Assembly (NCBI GenBank): GCA_023393045.1
Contig: JAEWMV010000104.1
Coordinates: forward strand, 1-7,298
Direction: 5' to 3'
Origin: Bacillota bacterium
GTDB lineage: Bacteria > Bacillota > Clostridia > Christensenellales > CAG-138
Length of the DNA stretch: 7,298 bases
The notes under the pieces were generated by a model that was not told the DNA's origin, did no database searches, and saw only the letters and a list, made by a program, of their open reading frames with translations. Below, piece after piece: positions 6,119 to 7,298 of the stretch (position 1 is the stretch's first letter; each line of letters begins with the position of its first letter). The position numbers and the translations under genes were made by a program.

Positions 6119-6180
6119 GCGTGTTTCCCCGTCGCGCACGCTTGCTCTCCCGCGCGGCCCCGGCGGAAATATATATTTAT

Positions 6181-6199
6181 TCTAAACCAAAAGTTTAAC
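6181..6199. promoter_or_regulatory. Candidate upstream operator for the XRE-cupin regulator
   Basis: TCTAAAC (6181-6187), 5 bp, then GTTTAAC (6193-6199). The inner TAAAC/GTTTA form a 5-bp inverted repeat. TCTAAAC is identical to the arm of the palindrome at 6249-6265, but the half-sites are in the opposite order. It lies just upstream of the -35 box. Confidence 0.45.
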
Positions 6200-6208
6200 A
6201 ATACTATA

Positions 6209-6237
6209 TTGACAAGAAGCGTCAAAAATGTTTTAAT
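6209..6237 (+). promoter_or_regulatory. Strong promoter of the XRE-cupin/potA operon
   Basis: A perfect -35 TTGACA (6209-6214), 17 bp, and -10 TTTAAT (6232-6237) with an extended -10 TG (6229-6230). The start of transcription would be near 6244, giving a leader of about 64 nt. TTGAC and GTCAA (6221-6225) form a 5-bp inverted repeat over the -35 box. An open reading frame extending up to 6209 in frame with the regulator lies over this promoter and is not expected to be translated. Confidence 0.8.
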
Positions 6238-6248
6238 AGCTTCCGATG

Positions 6249-6265
6249 GTTTAGATATTCTAAAC
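6249..6265. promoter_or_regulatory. Candidate main operator: 17-bp palindrome after the operon start site
   Basis: GTTTAGA-tat-TCTAAAC has two perfect 7-bp arms with a 3-bp centre. It begins about 5 bp after the predicted transcription start, where a bound dimer would block RNA polymerase. The same heptamer recurs upstream of the promoter (6181-6187). XRE-cupin regulators commonly repress their own operon, so this is the best candidate binding site. Confidence 0.6.
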
Positions 6266-6307
6266 TTGGGGTTTATTTATACAGCGCCGCGCAAAGGGGG
6301 AAACGCC

Positions 6308-6847
6308 ATGCAAATAGGCGATCGGATCAAGCGAAGACGGATTCGCCTCGGCCTCACGCAGGAGGAGCTTGCCGCGCGCACGGAGCTAAGTAAGGGCTTC
6401 ATTTCCCAGCTCGAGCGCGATTTGACCTCCCCTTCCATCGCGACGCTGACGGACATACTCGAGGCGCTCGGCACGGACCTCGCGGACTTCTTTGCGGAGC
6501 GCAGGGAGGAAAAGGTGGTTTTCGGCACGGACGACGTGTTCGTCAAGGAGGATGAGGAACTCGGCCACGCGGTCTACTGGCTCATCCCCAACGCGCAGAA
6601 GAACCTGCTCGAACCCATCATGGTGACGCTCTCTCCCGGAGGAAGCACGCTGGAGGACGACCCGCACGAGGGTGAGGAATTCGGCTATGTGCTCGCGGGG
6701 AGCATCATATTGCGTCTGGGTGAACGTGAATTTAAAGTACGCCGCGGCTCCAGCTTCTGCTTCAAGCCCTCCAGCGTCCATTCCATCCATAACAACGGCA
6801 AAACGGAAGCGAAGGTGCTGTGGGTCGCCACCCCGCCGAGCTTCTGA
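6308..6847 (+). CDS. XRE-family helix-turn-helix regulator with C-terminal cupin domain
   Basis: The protein has 179 aa. Residues 4-62 form an XRE/Cro-type DNA-binding domain (IGDRIKRRRIRLGLTQEELA, then LSKGFISQLERDLTSPSIATL, with the usual helix 3 around SKGFISQLER). Residues about 100-176 form a small double-stranded beta-helix cupin (PHEGEEFGYVLAGSIIL, then FCFKPSSVHSIHN), with His120, Glu122 and His158 at positions typical of the cupin pocket. This architecture is that of the PuuR-like regulators, which sense a small molecule through the cupin and control polyamine or amino-acid genes. Here it stands 16 bp before potA in the same direction, so it very likely controls polyamine uptake and its own expression. 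ATG6308 is chosen for the AAAGGGGG site (6293-6300) 7 nt upstream and for the standard MQIGxRIKxxR start. The ligand is not shown by the sequence. Confidence 0.9.
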   Translation: MQIGDRIKRRRIRLGLTQEELAARTELSKGFISQLERDLTSPSIATLTDILEALGTDLADFFAERREEKVVFGTDDVFVKEDEELGHAVYWLIPNAQKNLLEPIMVTLSPGGSTLEDDPHEGEEFGYVLAGSIILRLGEREFKVRRGSSFCFKPSSVHSIHNNGKTEAKVLWVATPPSF

Positions 6848-6863
6848 TTAACGGGGGGCGTAA

Positions 6864-7298
6864 ATGTCCAAACACCTGATCGATCTGATCGACGTGCGCA
6901 AGACCTACGAAGGGGAAGACGCGCTCAAAAACATCAACCTGTACATACGCGACGGCGAATTCCTTACGCTGCTGGGTCCTTCCGGCTGCGGGAAAACGAC
7001 GACGCTGCGCCTCATCGCAGGCTTTACGATGCCCTCGGAAGGGCGCATCCTCATAGACGGGCAGGACGTTTCCTCCGTGCCGCCCTATAAGCGCCGCGTC
7101 AACACGGTTTTTCAAAAATACGCGCTGTTCCCGCACCTCAACGTGTTCGACAACGTTGCCTTCGGGCTTAAAATCCAAAAGCTTCCCAAGGCTGAGATCG
7201 AAAAGCGCGTGAACGAAATGCTTGAGATGGTCAACCTCAAGGGCTACGGCAAGCGCTGGATCGAGCAGCTTTCCGGCGGACAGCAGCAGCGCGTGGCC
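6864..7298 (+). CDS. potA: Spermidine/putrescine ABC transporter ATP-binding protein (3' end outside window)
   Basis: The first 145 codons are present and the frame is open to the last base, so the gene continues beyond the window. Visible ABC-ATPase parts are the aromatic A-loop Tyr15, Walker A GPSGCGKTT (residues 38-46), the Q-loop Gln84 (NTVFQKYALFPHLNVFDNVAFG) and the signature LSGGQQQ (136-142). Walker B, the H-loop and the C-terminal TOBE domain lie outside. The text PPYKRRVNTVFQKYALFPH is characteristic of PotA. PotA is the cytoplasmic motor of the PotABCD importer, so potB, potC and potD are expected next. ATG6864 has a G-rich, non-ideal RBS (GGGGGG, 6853-6858). With 16 bp from the regulator's stop and no terminator between, the two genes should share one mRNA. 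Confidence 0.93.
   Translation, partial: MSKHLIDLIDVRKTYEGEDALKNINLYIRDGEFLTLLGPSGCGKTTTLRLIAGFTMPSEGRILIDGQDVSSVPPYKRRVNTVFQKYALFPHLNVFDNVAFGLKIQKLPKAEIEKRVNEMLEMVNLKGYGKRWIEQLSGGQQQRVA

Noticed and set aside
6209..6307. 33-residue N-terminal extension of the XRE regulator
   Set aside because: It starts on the TTG of the -35 box, has no RBS and passes through the predicted operator. ATG6308 has a good RBS and the canonical start.

Overview
The window reads as chromosomal DNA from a GC-rich member of the Clostridia (Bacillota). This is inferred from the gene content: a clostridial-type chloramphenicol acetyltransferase (CAT)-family protein, a PcrA-type helicase, an XRE-cupin regulator in front of potA, and a lipobox lipoprotein with an M23 domain. 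Shine-Dalgarno sites (AAGGAG/GGAGG) and sigma-A-like promoters also fit. No rRNA, tRNA, CRISPR array, transposase or phage gene was seen.

Layout. (1) 31-669 (+): CAT-fold acetyltransferase, ending 6 bp from the end of a convergent gene. (2) 676-1602 (-): cation-diffusion-facilitator (CDF)-like transporter with an altered membrane metal site, with its own promoter (TTGTCT-17-TATAAT). (3) 1757-2515 (-): self-inhibited (class II) Fic-domain protein with a strong RBS and an intrinsic terminator. (4) 2689-4839 (+): UvrD/PcrA-family DNA helicase, divergent from fic. (5) 4958-6055 (+): lipoprotein with a complete M23 (LytM) peptidase domain, followed by a clear terminator. (6) 6308-6847 (+): XRE helix-turn-helix plus cupin regulator. 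(7) 6864-7298 (+, cut by the window end): potA, the ATPase of a spermidine/putrescine-type ABC importer.

How the genes work together. The only clear operon is the last pair. The regulator and potA are 16 bp apart and share a strong promoter (TTGACA-17-extended -10 TGtTTTAAT). That promoter is bracketed by repeats of the heptamer TCTAAAC/GTTTAGA, including a near-perfect 17-bp palindrome just after the expected transcription start. This looks like an autoregulated polyamine-uptake operon. The other genes appear to be separate housekeeping or accessory units with their own promoters and terminators.

I found no clearly new multi-gene system. The points most worth a second look are the operator layout before the XRE-cupin gene, a hairpin that would mask the ribosome-binding site of the M23 lipoprotein, and unusual active-site residues in the CAT-like and CDF-like proteins.
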